From: Peribacillus simplex
GTDB lineage: Bacteria; Bacillota; Bacilli; Bacillales; DSM-1321
NCBI RefSeq assembly: GCF_030123325.1
Contig: NZ_CP126106.1
Coordinates: 2,880,001 to 2,944,000, forward strand
Direction: 5' to 3'
Length of the DNA: 64,000 nt
The notes beneath the pieces were generated by a model. It did not search any database. It was not told where the DNA came from and saw only the letters and a program-made list of their open reading frames with translations. Shown piece after piece: positions 14,896 to 24,119 of the stretch (its first letter is position 1; every line of letters starts with the position of its first letter). Made by a program: the position numbers and the translations under genes.

Positions 14896-17046
14896 TTAAT
14901 TGGACGTTAACTCTACTAAAGGATGTACGTTTACAGCACTGACTTTAAAGCCAGGCATTTTGCATGCGGGATCTAAATCCTGTGAAACGAGGCGATTGAC
15001 ATTTTGTGAGTCTGCCCAATGGAAAGGAACGAATATAGTATCGTTGCGTATGGTTGCTGACCATTTGCTTCTTACAACAATACTTCCACGCCTTGATTCA
15101 ATTTTCACCAAAGTATTGTCTGGAATATGAAATTTCTTGGCTGTTTCCGGATGGATTTCCATATATGATTCAAAATTTCTTGCGGATAATGATGAGCTTT
15201 TTCTCGTTTGTACTCCTGTTAAATAATGTGACATGATTCTTCCTGTTGTTAAATAAAGTGGGAAATCCGTACATGGCTGTTCTTTTGGAACAAAAGGCAC
15301 ATTATTAACCACAACCATGGCCGCCTTTCCATCCGGGTGGGCAAAAGACGTTTCGAATAACCTTTTTGTCCCTTTATGGTCAATGGATGGACATGGCCAC
15401 AAAATGCCTCCTTCTTTTCTTAATCGATCATACGTTATACCATAATAGTCAGCGGTTCCCCCGCGGCTTGCCACTCTCAATTCTTCGAAAATCTCATTTG
15501 CAGATTGAAAGGGAAAAAACTCCCCTTTTCCCAGAGCTTTTGCTATATCACAAATGATTTGCCAATCATGCTTCACTTCCCCAGGTAACGAAAAACTTGC
15601 TTCCCGCAACGTTACCCGTCCTTCTAAATTCGTCATCGTTCCTTCATCCTCTAAATAAGACGAAGTAGGTAAAATCAAATCAGCCAATCTAGCAGTTTCA
15701 GAAACGAACATATCCACTGCGACAAGAAACTTTAATTTTCCTAAAGCCTTTTTGACAAAGTTAGCATTGGGATTAGAAACAATGGGATTGGAACACATTA
15801 AAAACATGCCGGTAATTTCACCTTCATTTATCTTCTCTATCATTTCGTATGCAGAGACACCTTTTCGTGGTAAATCGGCCTCATCGATTCCCCATATTCT
15901 TGCAATATGTAATCTGTGTTCCTCATTTTCAATCATGCGATAGCCTGGGAGCTGGTCTGCCTTTTGGCCATGCTCTCTTGCTCCCTGCCCATTCCCCTGT
16001 CCGGTAATAGCTCCATAGCCCGAATTCACTTTTCCGATTTTCCCTGTAATAATAAGAATATTGAGAAAATTACGAACGGCGGCAGAACCATCAGTTTGCT
16101 GCTCAACGCCCCTTGCTGTAAAAATCATTCCTGATTCTTCTTTCCCGAACATTACAGCCGCTTTTTGAATTTGGTCGCTAGGAACACCTGTCATTTCTGC
16201 AATTTCCTCCAACTGTAATGATGTAACATACTCTTTAACTTCGTTATAGCCATTTGCACGTTCCCGGATAAATGCTTCATCAATAAAATCCTCTTCAATG
16301 ATCACTTTCAATAAACCGTTTGCCAACGCGGCATCCATCCCTGGTTTTACTTTTAGATGTAAGTCGGCCATTTTCGTTGTAGTTGTTTCTCGTGGATCTA
16401 TAGCAATAATATATGCACCATTTTGTTTCGCTTTCTCAAAGTACGGCATGATAGTCGGCTGACATTCCGCAATATTCGTGCCTGCCAAGATAATGCACTT
16501 TGTGAACGGAACCTCTGATAAGCTGTTGGTCAGGCCTCTGTCCATACCAAACGTTTGGCTTGCTGCCGAAGCAGCTGCGGACATGCACAAACGGCCATTA
16601 TAATCTATATACTTTGTTTTCAATGCTACTCTTGCAAATTTCCCAAGCAAATATGCTTCTTCATTTGTAATGGATGCACTTCCATAAACAGATAATGCAT
16701 TTACACCATCTTCTGCTTGAATCTTAGTGAAATTCTCCTCAATGTGGTTTAATGCTTCCTCCCATGATATTCGAACAAATTCACCATTTTTTTTAAATAA
16801 TGGGTATTTAATTCGATCTTTGTGCAAAGCATGTTGGTGTGCATTCATTCCTTTAATGCATAAGCGTCCCTCTGAGGTTGGATTATCTTTTCCAATCGTC
16901 ATATACTTTTTTCTCGTAACTATTGTTTGTTCCAACAGCTGCATCTTACATTGCATGCTGCAAAATGGACATTGTGTATCATAACGTTTCTCTGATTGGG
17001 CCTCTTGTTGCTTCGTGCGGAAATACTTTAATAATAATTCGGTCAA
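14896..17046 (-). CDS. nasC: Assimilatory nitrate reductase catalytic subunit
   Basis: A 716-aa molybdopterin oxidoreductase reducing nitrate to nitrite in the cytoplasm. The N-terminal [4Fe-4S] motif is CPFCSMQC with a distal Cys in GRLCIKGM; Mo-bisMGD-binding regions follow (GSASITNEEAYLLGKFARVA, then GTNIAECQP, GQGNGQGAREHG). The C-terminal dinucleotide-binding domain includes TTGRIMSHYLTGVQTR. Length matches NasC (about 710 aa). It lies 86 bp downstream of nasB, its likely electron donor. Confidence 0.95.
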   Translation of the reverse strand: MTELLLKYFRTKQQEAQSEKRYDTQCPFCSMQCKMQLLEQTIVTRKKYMTIGKDNPTSEGRLCIKGMNAHQHALHKDRIKYPLFKKNGEFVRISWEEALNHIEENFTKIQAEDGVNALSVYGSASITNEEAYLLGKFARVALKTKYIDYNGRLCMSAAASAASQTFGMDRGLTNSLSEVPFTKCIILAGTNIAECQPTIMPYFEKAKQNGAYIIAIDPRETTTTKMADLHLKVKPGMDAALANGLLKVIIEEDFIDEAFIRERANGYNEVKEYVTSLQLEEIAEMTGVPSDQIQKAAVMFGKEESGMIFTARGVEQQTDGSAAVRNFLNILIITGKIGKVNSGYGAITGQGNGQGAREHGQKADQLPGYRMIENEEHRLHIARIWGIDEADLPRKGVSAYEMIEKINEGEITGMFLMCSNPIVSNPNANFVKKALGKLKFLVAVDMFVSETARLADLILPTSSYLEDEGTMTNLEGRVTLREASFSLPGEVKHDWQIICDIAKALGKGEFFPFQSANEIFEELRVASRGGTADYYGITYDRLRKEGGILWPCPSIDHKGTKRLFETSFAHPDGKAAMVVVNNVPFVPKEQPCTDFPLYLTTGRIMSHYLTGVQTRKSSSLSARNFESYMEIHPETAKKFHIPDNTLVKIESRRGSIVVRSKWSATIRNDTIFVPFHWADSQNVNRLVSQDLDPACKMPGFKVSAVNVHPLVELTSN

Positions 17047-17132
17047 GGCTCCTCACCCTTTACTCATGGATTTCTATAGATAACATTACCCGATAGTTTA
17101 AGACGTGCATCAAAAGGTACTTTCCATTTCGT

Positions 17133-19466
17133 TCATTCTCTGACCTCCGCCATTTCCAATCGTTGAGATAGTTGCTGACTAAGATCATTATCAAACAAAA
17201 CTTCTCTAACATGAATTAAACCCACTCGTTCAATCCATTCCCAAGTCCGTTCTAAGTAATTGGCTGTTTCCCGATAATATTGAATAAAGCTGATGATGAT
17301 TTCAATTGCTTCTTCATTTGTCCCAGCTACACATAACAGTTCTCCGGCACGTACATTACGCCCGCTGCTTCCGCCCACATATATTTCCCAGCCCCTGTCA
17401 ATGCCCATAACACCTATATCTTTCGTTGTTGATCCTGCACCGTTATGCATACAAGCAGATATGCCCATCTTTAGACGGTAAGGTGTTGATACATGCTCCA
17501 CTCTTTTTTCCAAGTCAACAGCAAGTAAAAGGGATTGCTTTTTATCACAAGAACAAACATGTTCACCGATACATGTTTTGACGTTTTGAACGGTGTTACC
17601 ATATTTCGAACTTAACGGCATGTCTAAATCAGCCCACACACCTGGGAGATCTTCTTTTTTCACACCCATTAAATGTATCCTTTGTTCACTTGTTACCGCC
17701 ACCCGGGATATATCATATTTATCTGCAACATTTGCAATTTTCCGCAAGTCTTTCGCATTCGTCATCCCGCCGTACATTTGCGGGATAACGGAGTATCGTT
17801 CATCACTTTGAACTGTTGCATTCTTTTGTTCGTTTATGAAAAGAGTTTGCTGTCTGATCTCGTACTCCGGATGAATCATCCCTAAATAATAGCTCAGGGC
17901 TGGCCGGCATGTTGAACAACCTCCTGTATTTCCCCATCCAAGAACATCCATCGCTTCTTGGACGGATGTTAAATCTTGGAGCTGCATTTTATACACGACT
18001 TCATCTTCCGTTAATGATGTACATGAACACAATGCAGTTTGTTCATTAGCCTGATCGGAAAGATTACCTTGAATATATGCCAAAAGCTCGGTCACTGCAG
18101 GCTTACATCCACCGCAAGAGCCTGAAGCCTTTGTGCATTGTTTAACTTGTTCCACGGTTGTTAATCCCTTATTTCGAACCGCTCCAATGATTGCCCCCTT
18201 TGAAACAGCATTACAATTACAAATGATTTCATGATTTGCCATAGAAGCGATTAATCCCTCAGCCGTACTTGGTGATTGGAACAGTACATGCTTTTCCTCT
18301 GACGATACAACTTGCCGCTTTAAAATCATATCAAGTAATCGTGAACTGACCTTTGTATCTCCATACAGAACAGCACCTATGATTTTTCTTCCTTGAAAAA
18401 CCACCTTTTTATAAACACCATCTAATTCATCAAAAGTTGTGATTGATTTCGTTGTTTCATCACCAAGGAAATCTCCAACAGAAAATAACTCAACTCCTGA
18501 TATTTTCAACTGGGTCGAAAGGATCGAACCTTGGTATCCGTTGCATTTCATCTCACAAATATGCTTTGCCAGCACTTCACCCTGTTCATATAGGGGTTTC
18601 ACCAGTCCATAAACAATTCCGTGATGCTCAACACATTCACCTACCGCATAAATATTTGGGATGCTGGTTTCTAAATAGTCGTTTACAATAATGGCACGAT
18701 TTGTATCAATTCCGCTTTCTTTGGCCAACTGAATATTCGGTCTGACTCCGGCAGCCATAACGACTAAATCTGCTTCCAGCTCCGTTCCATCTTTAAACCG
18801 GACACGCTCTACACGATCGTTACCGATTATCTCCTGAGTTTCCTTTTTTAAAAGAAAGTTCATACCCTGGTTTTCCAACTCTTTTTGCAGCAAAAGTGAT
18901 GCCGTTGAATCAAGCTGCCTTTCCATTAAATGGTCAGCAATATGAACGACATTCACTTCCATGCCAAGGTTTAACAGCCCTCTCGCTGCTTCTAAACCTA
19001 ATAAACCGCCTCCGATGACGACTGCTTTTTTATACTTGCGCGAAGTATCAATCATCTTTTGGCAATCTTCAATCGTCCGAAATGCAATGACTCCTTCTTT
19101 ATCGACACCGGTAACAGGAAGAATAAATGGGATGGAACCTGTGGCAATTATCAGTTTATCGTAGTGAACTTCCCGTTCTTTGTCTGTTATTATCTTCCGA
19201 GTCTCTTTATCGATTTTCACAACCGTTTCCCCTGTGAACAATTGGATATTATTCTTTATATACCAGTCCCTGTCATTAATCGCAATATCCTCAAACGAAG
19301 TGTTGCCTTGAAGCACAGTCGACAATAAGATTCTGTTATAGTTAACGTGTGGTTCACTACCGAAAATAGTAATCTCAAATGCAGTCGGATCCATACTAAT
19401 TATTGACTCAACACAGCGTAAACCCGCCATTCCGTTCCCTATTAAAACCAGTTTTTGTTTATACAT
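17133..19466 (-). CDS. nasB: Nitrate reductase electron-transfer subunit (NirB paralogue)
   Basis: A 777-aa flavoprotein passing electrons from NADH to NasC. It is collinear with NirB: FAD motif LIGNGMAGLRC, NAD motif AVVIGGGLLGLEAA, BFD [2Fe-2S] segments CNCNAVSKGAII...CGGCKPAV and CSCTSLTEDEVV...CSTCRPALSYYLG, then a nitrite-reductase-like C-terminus. In that last part the cysteine pair SACPRNC of NirB has become SACMHNG, losing the cysteine that bridges siroheme and cluster, while CIGEHVC is kept. It therefore is unlikely to reduce nitrite; this agrees with NasB of B. subtilis. I start at the ATG at 19466, behind GGGGGGAG; the frame from 19499 has no binding site. Confidence 0.92.
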   Translation of the reverse strand: MYKQKLVLIGNGMAGLRCVESIISMDPTAFEITIFGSEPHVNYNRILLSTVLQGNTSFEDIAINDRDWYIKNNIQLFTGETVVKIDKETRKIITDKEREVHYDKLIIATGSIPFILPVTGVDKEGVIAFRTIEDCQKMIDTSRKYKKAVVIGGGLLGLEAARGLLNLGMEVNVVHIADHLMERQLDSTASLLLQKELENQGMNFLLKKETQEIIGNDRVERVRFKDGTELEADLVVMAAGVRPNIQLAKESGIDTNRAIIVNDYLETSIPNIYAVGECVEHHGIVYGLVKPLYEQGEVLAKHICEMKCNGYQGSILSTQLKISGVELFSVGDFLGDETTKSITTFDELDGVYKKVVFQGRKIIGAVLYGDTKVSSRLLDMILKRQVVSSEEKHVLFQSPSTAEGLIASMANHEIICNCNAVSKGAIIGAVRNKGLTTVEQVKQCTKASGSCGGCKPAVTELLAYIQGNLSDQANEQTALCSCTSLTEDEVVYKMQLQDLTSVQEAMDVLGWGNTGGCSTCRPALSYYLGMIHPEYEIRQQTLFINEQKNATVQSDERYSVIPQMYGGMTNAKDLRKIANVADKYDISRVAVTSEQRIHLMGVKKEDLPGVWADLDMPLSSKYGNTVQNVKTCIGEHVCSCDKKQSLLLAVDLEKRVEHVSTPYRLKMGISACMHNGAGSTTKDIGVMGIDRGWEIYVGGSSGRNVRAGELLCVAGTNEEAIEIIISFIQYYRETANYLERTWEWIERVGLIHVREVLFDNDLSQQLSQRLEMAEVRE

Positions 19467-19520
19467 TTTCTCCCCCCAAACAAGTACTGTAACAAGCAAA
19501 TATTACCAGTAAACAAAGAT

Positions 19521-20726
19521 CTAGATCTTAACTGAATTTTTTCCGAGTACCCACGTTTTTTTCCACGAAAGCTGAGCAAGGCCCAGGATAAGCAACGCCA
19601 CGATCCCTACTGCGGAAAATACTAAAAATCCCGTAGCATATGTCCCAGTAATCTGTTTCAACGTACCTAGTATGTTTGGAACCAAGAATCCGCCAACACC
19701 TCCGGCAGCTCCTACAATTCCTGTGATAAAACCAATTTCTTTAGAAAATCGCTGTGGAACTAATTGAAAGACAGCTCCATTGCCCATACCGAGAAATAGC
19801 ATCCCGATGAACAGCAGGATCGTAACCACAGTTAGAGAATAAAGAAAACTAATCCCAAACATACATATTGTGAGTCCGACGAATAAAAACATAAGCAGTT
19901 TAACTCCACCTATTTTATCGGCAATAAATCCTCCGACAGGACGAAAGAAACTTCCGGCGATGACACATAATGTAACAAATTCCCCTGCCCTAATCCGTGT
20001 TAACCCATACTCATCAACAAAAAAGATGTTTAAAAAGCTAGTAAATCCGACAAAGCCCCCAAATGTCACACTGTAAAGAATACAGAAATACCAAGTGTCC
20101 GTTATTTTAAATACGTTGAAATATTCCTTGAGCGGTTTTGCAGGCGGTTGAGATGGTGCGTCTTTTGCGATTAAAATATAAATGACGAACACGATGGTTA
20201 AAGGAATCAAAGCTAATCCCATAACATTATGCCAGCCCAGTGATTCTGCAATACGCGGTCCAAACAATGTAGCAAAAAGAGTTCCGCTGTTACCTGCTCC
20301 AGCAATGCCCATCGCAAGACCCTGCAAATGCGGGGGATACCAGCGACTAGCCATAGGAAGTGCTGCAGCAAAACTTGCACCAGCCACTCCGAGTAAAATC
20401 CCAATTAAATAGAGCTCGGCTAAACTTCCTCCGAATAACCATCCCCAAAAAAGCGGAATCATCGTAACAAGCATCCCGCCGATTGCTGTTTTCCGCGGAC
20501 CGATGCGATCTGTCAAATAACCAAGTACGATTCGAAAAAACGAGCCTCCCAAAATCGGAATAGCTACAATCAAGCCTTTTTCGGCTGGGGAAAGTCCGAA
20601 ATCCTTTGTAATATAGACACCGAGTGCACCTAATAGTACCCAAATCATAAAACTGATATCAAAATAAAGGAATGAAGCTAATAATGACGGGGCATGACCG
20701 CTTTTTTTCAATTCAGATATTTTCAT
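19521..20726 (-). CDS. nasA: Nitrate/nitrite transporter (NNP family, MFS)
   Basis: A 401-aa membrane protein with about 12 transmembrane helices. The nitrate signature region is visible (GVAGASFAAALPMASRWYPP and GIAGAGNSGTLFATLFGPR; second signature GFITGIVGAAGGVGGFLVP), as is the MFS loop GYLTDRIGPRK. It imports nitrate for NasC. First gene of the nas set, 54 bp upstream of nasB, with a TnrA box in front. Confidence 0.94.
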   Translation of the reverse strand: MKISELKKSGHAPSLLASFLYFDISFMIWVLLGALGVYITKDFGLSPAEKGLIVAIPILGGSFFRIVLGYLTDRIGPRKTAIGGMLVTMIPLFWGWLFGGSLAELYLIGILLGVAGASFAAALPMASRWYPPHLQGLAMGIAGAGNSGTLFATLFGPRIAESLGWHNVMGLALIPLTIVFVIYILIAKDAPSQPPAKPLKEYFNVFKITDTWYFCILYSVTFGGFVGFTSFLNIFFVDEYGLTRIRAGEFVTLCVIAGSFFRPVGGFIADKIGGVKLLMFLFVGLTICMFGISFLYSLTVVTILLFIGMLFLGMGNGAVFQLVPQRFSKEIGFITGIVGAAGGVGGFLVPNILGTLKQITGTYATGFLVFSAVGIVALLILGLAQLSWKKTWVLGKNSVKI

Positions 20727-20774
20727 TTTTCATCTCTCCAATGCTTTATTAATTGAATATTCGTTTATTTTACT

Positions 20775-20818
20775 CTTATAAAAGGAAGATTTCTTGGTTT
20801 ATGTAAGAAAACATCACA
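20775..20818 (-). promoter_or_regulatory. nasA promoter region with TnrA box
   Basis: TGTAAGAAAACATCACA (20802-20818) fits the TGTNA-N7-TNACA core and all but one position of the full TnrA consensus. On the minus strand a -10-like TATAAG lies at 20775-20780, putting the box centre about 42 bases upstream of the likely start. Confidence 0.65.
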
Positions 20819-21260
20819 CACTTTTTTTAAAGGTTATTAAATTTGAATACTTTAAAGGAGTTATTGGTTAAAATTTAATAATTTCATTTCCTTTTTCTTA
20901 TATTAATTGAATGATATTGTGGTTTACTTAGGTGATGTAAAGTTTACAGTTATGGAAGGGGATATGCCAAAGCAAATAAGCTTTTTCATAATATCCTCCA
21001 TACAAAAAAAGAGAAACCTGATGATTTAGCTTCTCTTCGCTACAAACTCCACATTTTTAAATTTATGGCTTATATAACATGTATGCTAGGAATCAATAGG
21101 GCACCGAAAATAATTCTTTTATTAATGATGACTGCATCTTCTTTAGGGGGCGGGTTCTTCCCACGGCACAAAACAAGGACCCCCTTCATATGATGTGTTA
21201 AGAGCGGCAAGAGATATTTAATAATCTGATTATATCCGGGGAAAGGTTGGGTGCAATAAT
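20819..21260. other. Intergenic region between nasA and ykuK
   Basis: It contains a 13-bp perfect palindrome TGTAAAGTTTACA (20936-20948), a minus-strand terminator-like hairpin AAGAGAA/TTCTCTT with a T-run (about 21007-21038), and a 39-codon minus-strand reading frame (21070-21189) without a ribosome binding site that I do not call a gene. Confidence 0.5.
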
Positions 21261-21803
21261 ATGAAGCAATATCCATTTCAGAACATCCCATTTCAAAACC
21301 TTCAGAAAAAAGACATGTCATTTGAAGAGGTATTTGTTCATATTGTTGAGTTCATGGAATTAAATCCTTCCGGTAACTATCAATTGATGGTCGGGACAGA
21401 TTCGCAAGTACATAAAAAACATACCGTTTTCATTACAGGCATCGTGATACGGCAGGTCGGAAATGGTGTATGGGGTTGTATAAGAAAAGTGATGATCCCT
21501 AGAAGGATGCTGCATTTACATGAGCGCATTTCCCAAGAGCTGTCGTTAACAGAAGAAATCGTATCCATGTTTACGGAAGAAAGAAAAAATCAGTTAATCG
21601 ATATTGTCCTGCCTGCTGTATATCAAGGGGCAACGTTCACAATGGAAGGGCACATTGATATCGGGATTGGAAAACGGAACAAAACCAGTGAGTTTGTCAA
21701 AGAAATGGTAGCCAGGATGGAATCCATGGGCGTGGAACCAAAAATCAAACCCAATGCTTTCGTCGCTTCAAGTTATGCCAACCGGTATACAAAAAAAGAG
21801 TGA
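21261..21803 (+). CDS. ykuK: YkuK-family RNase H-like protein (DUF458)
   Basis: A 180-aa protein of the YkuK/DUF458 family, thought to have an RNase H-like fold: LMVGTDSQVHKKHTVFITGIV carries the first strand with its Asp, and HIDIGIGKRNKTSEFVKEMV and PNAFVASSYANRYTK form the conserved C-terminus. Its cellular function is not established. The ATG at 21261 has a GGGGAAAGG-type binding site somewhat upstream. Monocistronic. Confidence 0.88.
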   Translation: MKQYPFQNIPFQNLQKKDMSFEEVFVHIVEFMELNPSGNYQLMVGTDSQVHKKHTVFITGIVIRQVGNGVWGCIRKVMIPRRMLHLHERISQELSLTEEIVSMFTEERKNQLIDIVLPAVYQGATFTMEGHIDIGIGKRNKTSEFVKEMVARMESMGVEPKIKPNAFVASSYANRYTKKE

Positions 21804-22264
21804 ATGTCTCCAAAACATGTAATTATCAAATGGTTCCAACACTGGATCCTTTTAAGCTGACAGAACAATATGGTTAGGAAACTTCCAGACTGCAATAAGG
21901 TACATACAATTTGAAAAACAGCAAAAAACCGGCCTCAGAAAGAGACCGGCTTGAACATTTAAAGATATTAGCCGCCATTGCCGTATCCAGTAAGAAAGTT
22001 TTAAACCACCACTCCTCAAAGTGGGTGTTTGCAGAAAAAATCCTGTTGTCCAAGTCAGTGACGAGGCATAACATTCCTGTTTCAATATAAAACTCCCTAT
22101 TACAGCTTAAAGGTTAAAACTTTATTATCATTACGAACAGTGCAGCTTGTATTGATATAATACCTGAATTCCTCATAAGTTACAATGTTAATAATCACCA
22201 TATGAATAGCCTATGGCTGTAGAAGGAAAAGACGCCTAAAAGGCGTTCGTTAGACTAAAGCTAT
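21804..22264. other. Intergenic region with possible structured RNA
   Basis: No convincing protein gene. The minus strand from about 22,060 to 21,915 contains an imperfect stem (AAACACCCACT with AGTGGTGGTTT, 22009-22036) and ends in a terminator hairpin AGCCGGTCTC...CCGGTTTTTT (about 21920-21955). This could be a small RNA or a leader. Short frames across it have weak ribosome binding sites and no recognisable product. A short inverted repeat ACGCCTAAAAGGCGT lies at about 22231. Confidence 0.35.
21920..21955 (-). terminator. Minus-strand terminator
   Basis: On the minus strand AAGCCGGT...ACCGGCC-type arms enclose about 12 bases and are followed by six T's. It would end any transcript coming from the MurE-like gene or from a small RNA in this gap. 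Confidence 0.65.
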
Positions 22265-22488
22265 GGCTGTTTTCGCATACTTTGTTGCTATTTACCAAGT
22301 AAAGCGGTGTGGTTGATTTCCCCTCCAGATGCTCGCTTTCCGCGGGGCGGGCGGTGAGCCTCCTCGGCGTAAACGCCTGTGGGGTCTCACCTGTCCCGCT
22401 GCTCCCGCAGGAGTCTCGCACTTGCGCTCCAATCAACCTTAAATCGTTTTGTTTTAAAAACAATCTTTACGAAAAGAGCCAAAGCTAT
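22257..22488 (+). mobile_element. MITE copy 1 (216 bp) with 8-bp target duplication
   Basis: The element spans 22265-22480. It begins GGCTGTTTTCGCATACTTTG and ends CAATCTTTACGAAAAGAGCC, imperfect terminal inverted repeats of about 22 bp. It is flanked by perfect 8-bp duplications AAAGCTAT (22257-22264 and 22481-22488). A subterminal inverted repeat GGTTGATT/AATCAACC surrounds a GC-rich core. It has no coding capacity. The right-hand duplication contains the stop codon of the MurE-like gene. Confidence 0.9.
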
Positions 22489-23966
22489 TGATCAAAATAA
22501 CCGATAAAATCCGCTTGGTCTTTATTTTGCAGATATAGTACCGTTTCTTTGTCAGAAATGGTAGGCAGTCCGAAATTTTTCTCATACCTCTCAATTCCTT
22601 TTCCTGTAATGATAATCCAATCTCCTTCCTTTCCTGCTTGGAACGCCTCCTGTATAGCAAGTGTCCGATCTGGAATAACCTTCCCATTTCCAGCAAAGTA
22701 ATCGCTTTGGAGTTCATTTAGGGACGATTCCATCTCTTCTAATCCCTCCGAATTCAGATCATCCATCGTCAAAATCGAAACATCACTATGTTCCGATGAT
22801 ACTTTAACCATTTCAGCCCTTTTGGTTGTATCTCGTCCACCTCGGAAACCAAAGATATGATAAATTTTTTTGGCCCCGCATTCTTGGGCAGTTTGAAGCA
22901 TATGTTGAATGGCATCTGCAGTGTGTGCATAATCAATGACTATTGTCGGTCCAAATTCTTTCTTATACATTTCAAATCTTCCTGGCACACCGGAAAATCG
23001 TTTCAGTGAAGTGAGGATTTCCTCTTTTGAAATTGGAAACATCTTCGCTACGGAATACGCAGCTATTGCGTTATATAAATTATGAAGTCCAGGTAAAGGT
23101 AACTCAATTTTCACAAAATCATGATTCTCATTCAATAAAATAAAGGGGTTTATTGCAGCATTATAATTGGTGATGGTTAAATCGCAGCGATTGGATTTTC
23201 CAAATACAAAGGCACTGACACTCTTCTCACGTAAGTATTCTTGTAGTCTTTCTCCCCAGAAATCATCCCCATTGATAATTGCAAGACCATTTGGTTTCAA
23301 TTTTTCAAAAAGCAGTAATTTTGCAAGGAAATAATCCTCCATCGTACCGTGGAAGTCGAGATGGTCATGATACAAATTCGTGAAGACACAGAAATCAAAT
23401 TCAATTCCTTCCAATCTGTATTGGGCTAATCCATGAGAAGACACTTCCATTATGACAACCATGTCCTGACTGGCTGCCAGCAAGGAATTCAGTTTCATGG
23501 TACCTGGAGTCGTATTATGGGAATCGACTTTGATTCCGTTGATAATATGCTGTATCGTACCAATGACGGAACAGGTAACCCCATTCTCTTCTAATATTTG
23601 CTGAAGCATATAGCTCGTTGTGGTTTTTCCATTTGTGCCCGTAATTCCTATCATTATTTTTTGATTGCTGGGATCTCCATAAAACCTTTTGGCGATTAGC
23701 CCTAATGCTTTTCGACTGTTCTCCACTCGTAAATAGGGAACATCCAATCCCTTAATATCTCGATTGCCAATCACAGCCGATGCCCCTAAACGAATTGCAT
23801 CTTTAATGTAATTATGGCCATCGGACGTATAACCGGTTACGGCAACAAAAAGGAATCCTTTTTTAATTTCTTTAGAATTATCGGTTACACCTGTGATGGA
23901 TATATGTTCAACGTCCTTCGGCAAATTCCCGTTTATTGCTTCTTTCAATATGTCTTTAAGGATCAT
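22485..23966 (-). CDS. MurE-like Mur ligase with altered substrate motif
   Basis: A 493-aa ATP-dependent amide ligase of the MurE branch. ATP loop GITGTNGKTTTSYML, uridine-nucleotide region HNTTPGTMKLNSLLA, MEVSSHGLAQYRL, DHLDFHGTMEDYF and VIDYAHTADAIQH are conserved, so a UDP-MurNAc-dipeptide-like substrate is plausible. The amino-acid-selecting motif DNPR of DAP-adding MurE is replaced by DDLN (ILTMDDLNSEG) and the preceding loop reads FGFRGGRD. Hence it probably adds something other than meso-DAP. It stands alone, away from a cell-division cluster. I start at the ATG at 23966, behind AAAGGAG. A MITE sits right at its stop codon. Confidence 0.82.
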   Translation of the reverse strand: MILKDILKEAINGNLPKDVEHISITGVTDNSKEIKKGFLFVAVTGYTSDGHNYIKDAIRLGASAVIGNRDIKGLDVPYLRVENSRKALGLIAKRFYGDPSNQKIMIGITGTNGKTTTSYMLQQILEENGVTCSVIGTIQHIINGIKVDSHNTTPGTMKLNSLLAASQDMVVIMEVSSHGLAQYRLEGIEFDFCVFTNLYHDHLDFHGTMEDYFLAKLLLFEKLKPNGLAIINGDDFWGERLQEYLREKSVSAFVFGKSNRCDLTITNYNAAINPFILLNENHDFVKIELPLPGLHNLYNAIAAYSVAKMFPISKEEILTSLKRFSGVPGRFEMYKKEFGPTIVIDYAHTADAIQHMLQTAQECGAKKIYHIFGFRGGRDTTKRAEMVKVSSEHSDVSILTMDDLNSEGLEEMESSLNELQSDYFAGNGKVIPDRTLAIQEAFQAGKEGDWIIITGKGIERYEKNFGLPTISDKETVLYLQNKDQADFIGYFDQ

Positions 23967-24119
23967 TAACTTTTCTCCTTTTTCATGTAAGCCATTCACC
24001 TGACTTATGAAAATAAAATTCATAGGTAACAATAAGCCCATTTTTAGTATTTACCAGTACTCTAAAAATAATTGTTAATCCAGATTTTGTTAGTTGTAAT
24101 AAAGGCCAGAAGGAAAAAA

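Noticed and set aside
21070..21321. 83-codon minus-strand frame before ykuK
   Set aside because: Overlaps the start of ykuK on the other strand and lacks a ribosome binding site; no recognisable domain.
22236..22491. Reading frames over the MITE, and similar ones at 38790-39159, 43766-44050 and 46507-46859 (products beginning MVDFPSRCSLS or MLFLKRNDLRLIG)
   Set aside because: They are translations of the non-coding element in both strands. The apparent protein similarity between copies is due to DNA identity of the repeat; no ribosome binding sites.
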